Source: Bin87 sp965220095
GTDB lineage: Bacteria > Chloroflexota > Dehalococcoidia > Lucifugimonadales > UBA3495
DNA length: 64,000 bases
Direction: 5' to 3'
Assembly (NCBI GenBank): GCA_965220095.1
Contig: OZ244805.1
Coordinates: forward strand, 2,480,001-2,544,000
The notes under the pieces are model-generated. The model had not been told where the DNA came from. It saw only the letters and a program-made list of their open reading frames with translations, and searched no databases. How positions within the stretch are numbered: the first letter of the stretch is position 1; every line of letters starts with the position of its first letter. Shown piece after piece: positions 63,981-64,000 of this stretch. The translations under genes and the position numbers were made by a program.

Positions 63981-64000
63981 GCGTTCGGCGGCTCCGAAAA

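Overview
This window looks like an accessory, heavily rearranged part of a GC-rich bacterial chromosome. The best guess is an uncultured Chloroflexota (SAR202/Dehalococcoidia-like or a sponge-associated relative). That is an inference from style, not from a marker gene: large secreted FnIII/LRR/PPC/cadherin proteins, proteins built from 'IWSDG..MWVAD' repeats, REP palindromes, and many decayed IS1182, IS1380, IS630, IS5 and IS1 elements. No rRNA, ribosomal protein or convincing tRNA gene is present, so taxonomy cannot be settled from the window.

Layout. 0-2 kb: an HNH remnant and a DUF429-like gene. 2.8-12.1 kb: a minus-strand run of three large exported proteins (FnIII array; LRR protein with an inserted vWA domain; Calx-beta/FnIII protein). 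Two are damaged by a frameshift and by an in-frame TAG. 12.3-16.8 kb: repeats and debris, including an IS1380 N-terminus, a broken TIR-domain gene, an intact-looking GIY-YIG gene and an internally deleted IS1182 transposase. 17.1-22.5 kb: a minus-strand cluster of a Cas4/RecB-like nuclease (5' end damaged), an unknown 339-residue protein and a 1131-residue PLD-SNF2 helicase, a candidate defence operon. 22.5-31.4 kb: small genes, a Pro/Thr-rich surface protein cut from its membrane anchor by a stop codon, a truncated histidine kinase, a complete 971-bp IS5 element nested in an older IS end, and a DUF5678-like/retropepsin-like pair. 31.4-37.8 kb: a HEPN-like gene divergent from a Type ISP/IIG-like restriction-modification enzyme, followed by a PD-(D/E)XK protein, a methyltransferase C-terminus fused to HNH, and a membrane pentapeptide-repeat protein.

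39.8-40.8 kb: a Type I-E-like CRISPR array (16 intact repeats plus a degenerate repeat at each end) with no cas genes. Its right end runs into the open reading frame of a frameshifted large serine recombinase. 40.8-46.4 kb: recombinase, XRE regulator, a stand-alone recombinase zinc-ribbon protein and an IS1-like transposase with a C-terminal zinc ribbon. 46.7-55.0 kb: small zinc-ribbon and membrane genes, an HsdM N-terminal remnant, a 114-bp MITE, then an apparently complete Type I locus (hsdR, fused hsdM-hsdS, HEPN protein), a truncated MNT nucleotidyltransferase and a frameshifted HNH protein. 55.4-64 kb: a NYN-domain gene, nested palindromic elements, a giant exported protein whose first codons contain a 13-base poly-C run that puts the given sequence out of frame, more repeats, and small unknown genes.

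Two themes stand out. First, the window is a defence island: two restriction-modification loci, an orphan CRISPR array, a PLD-helicase cluster, TIR, HEPN, MNT and NYN fragments, and several HNH or GIY-YIG nucleases. Second, many genes carry one simple lesion, either a one-base indel (often in an A or C run) or a single in-frame stop. This could be genuine decay, phase variation, transcriptional slippage, or assembly error. The sequence alone cannot separate these.
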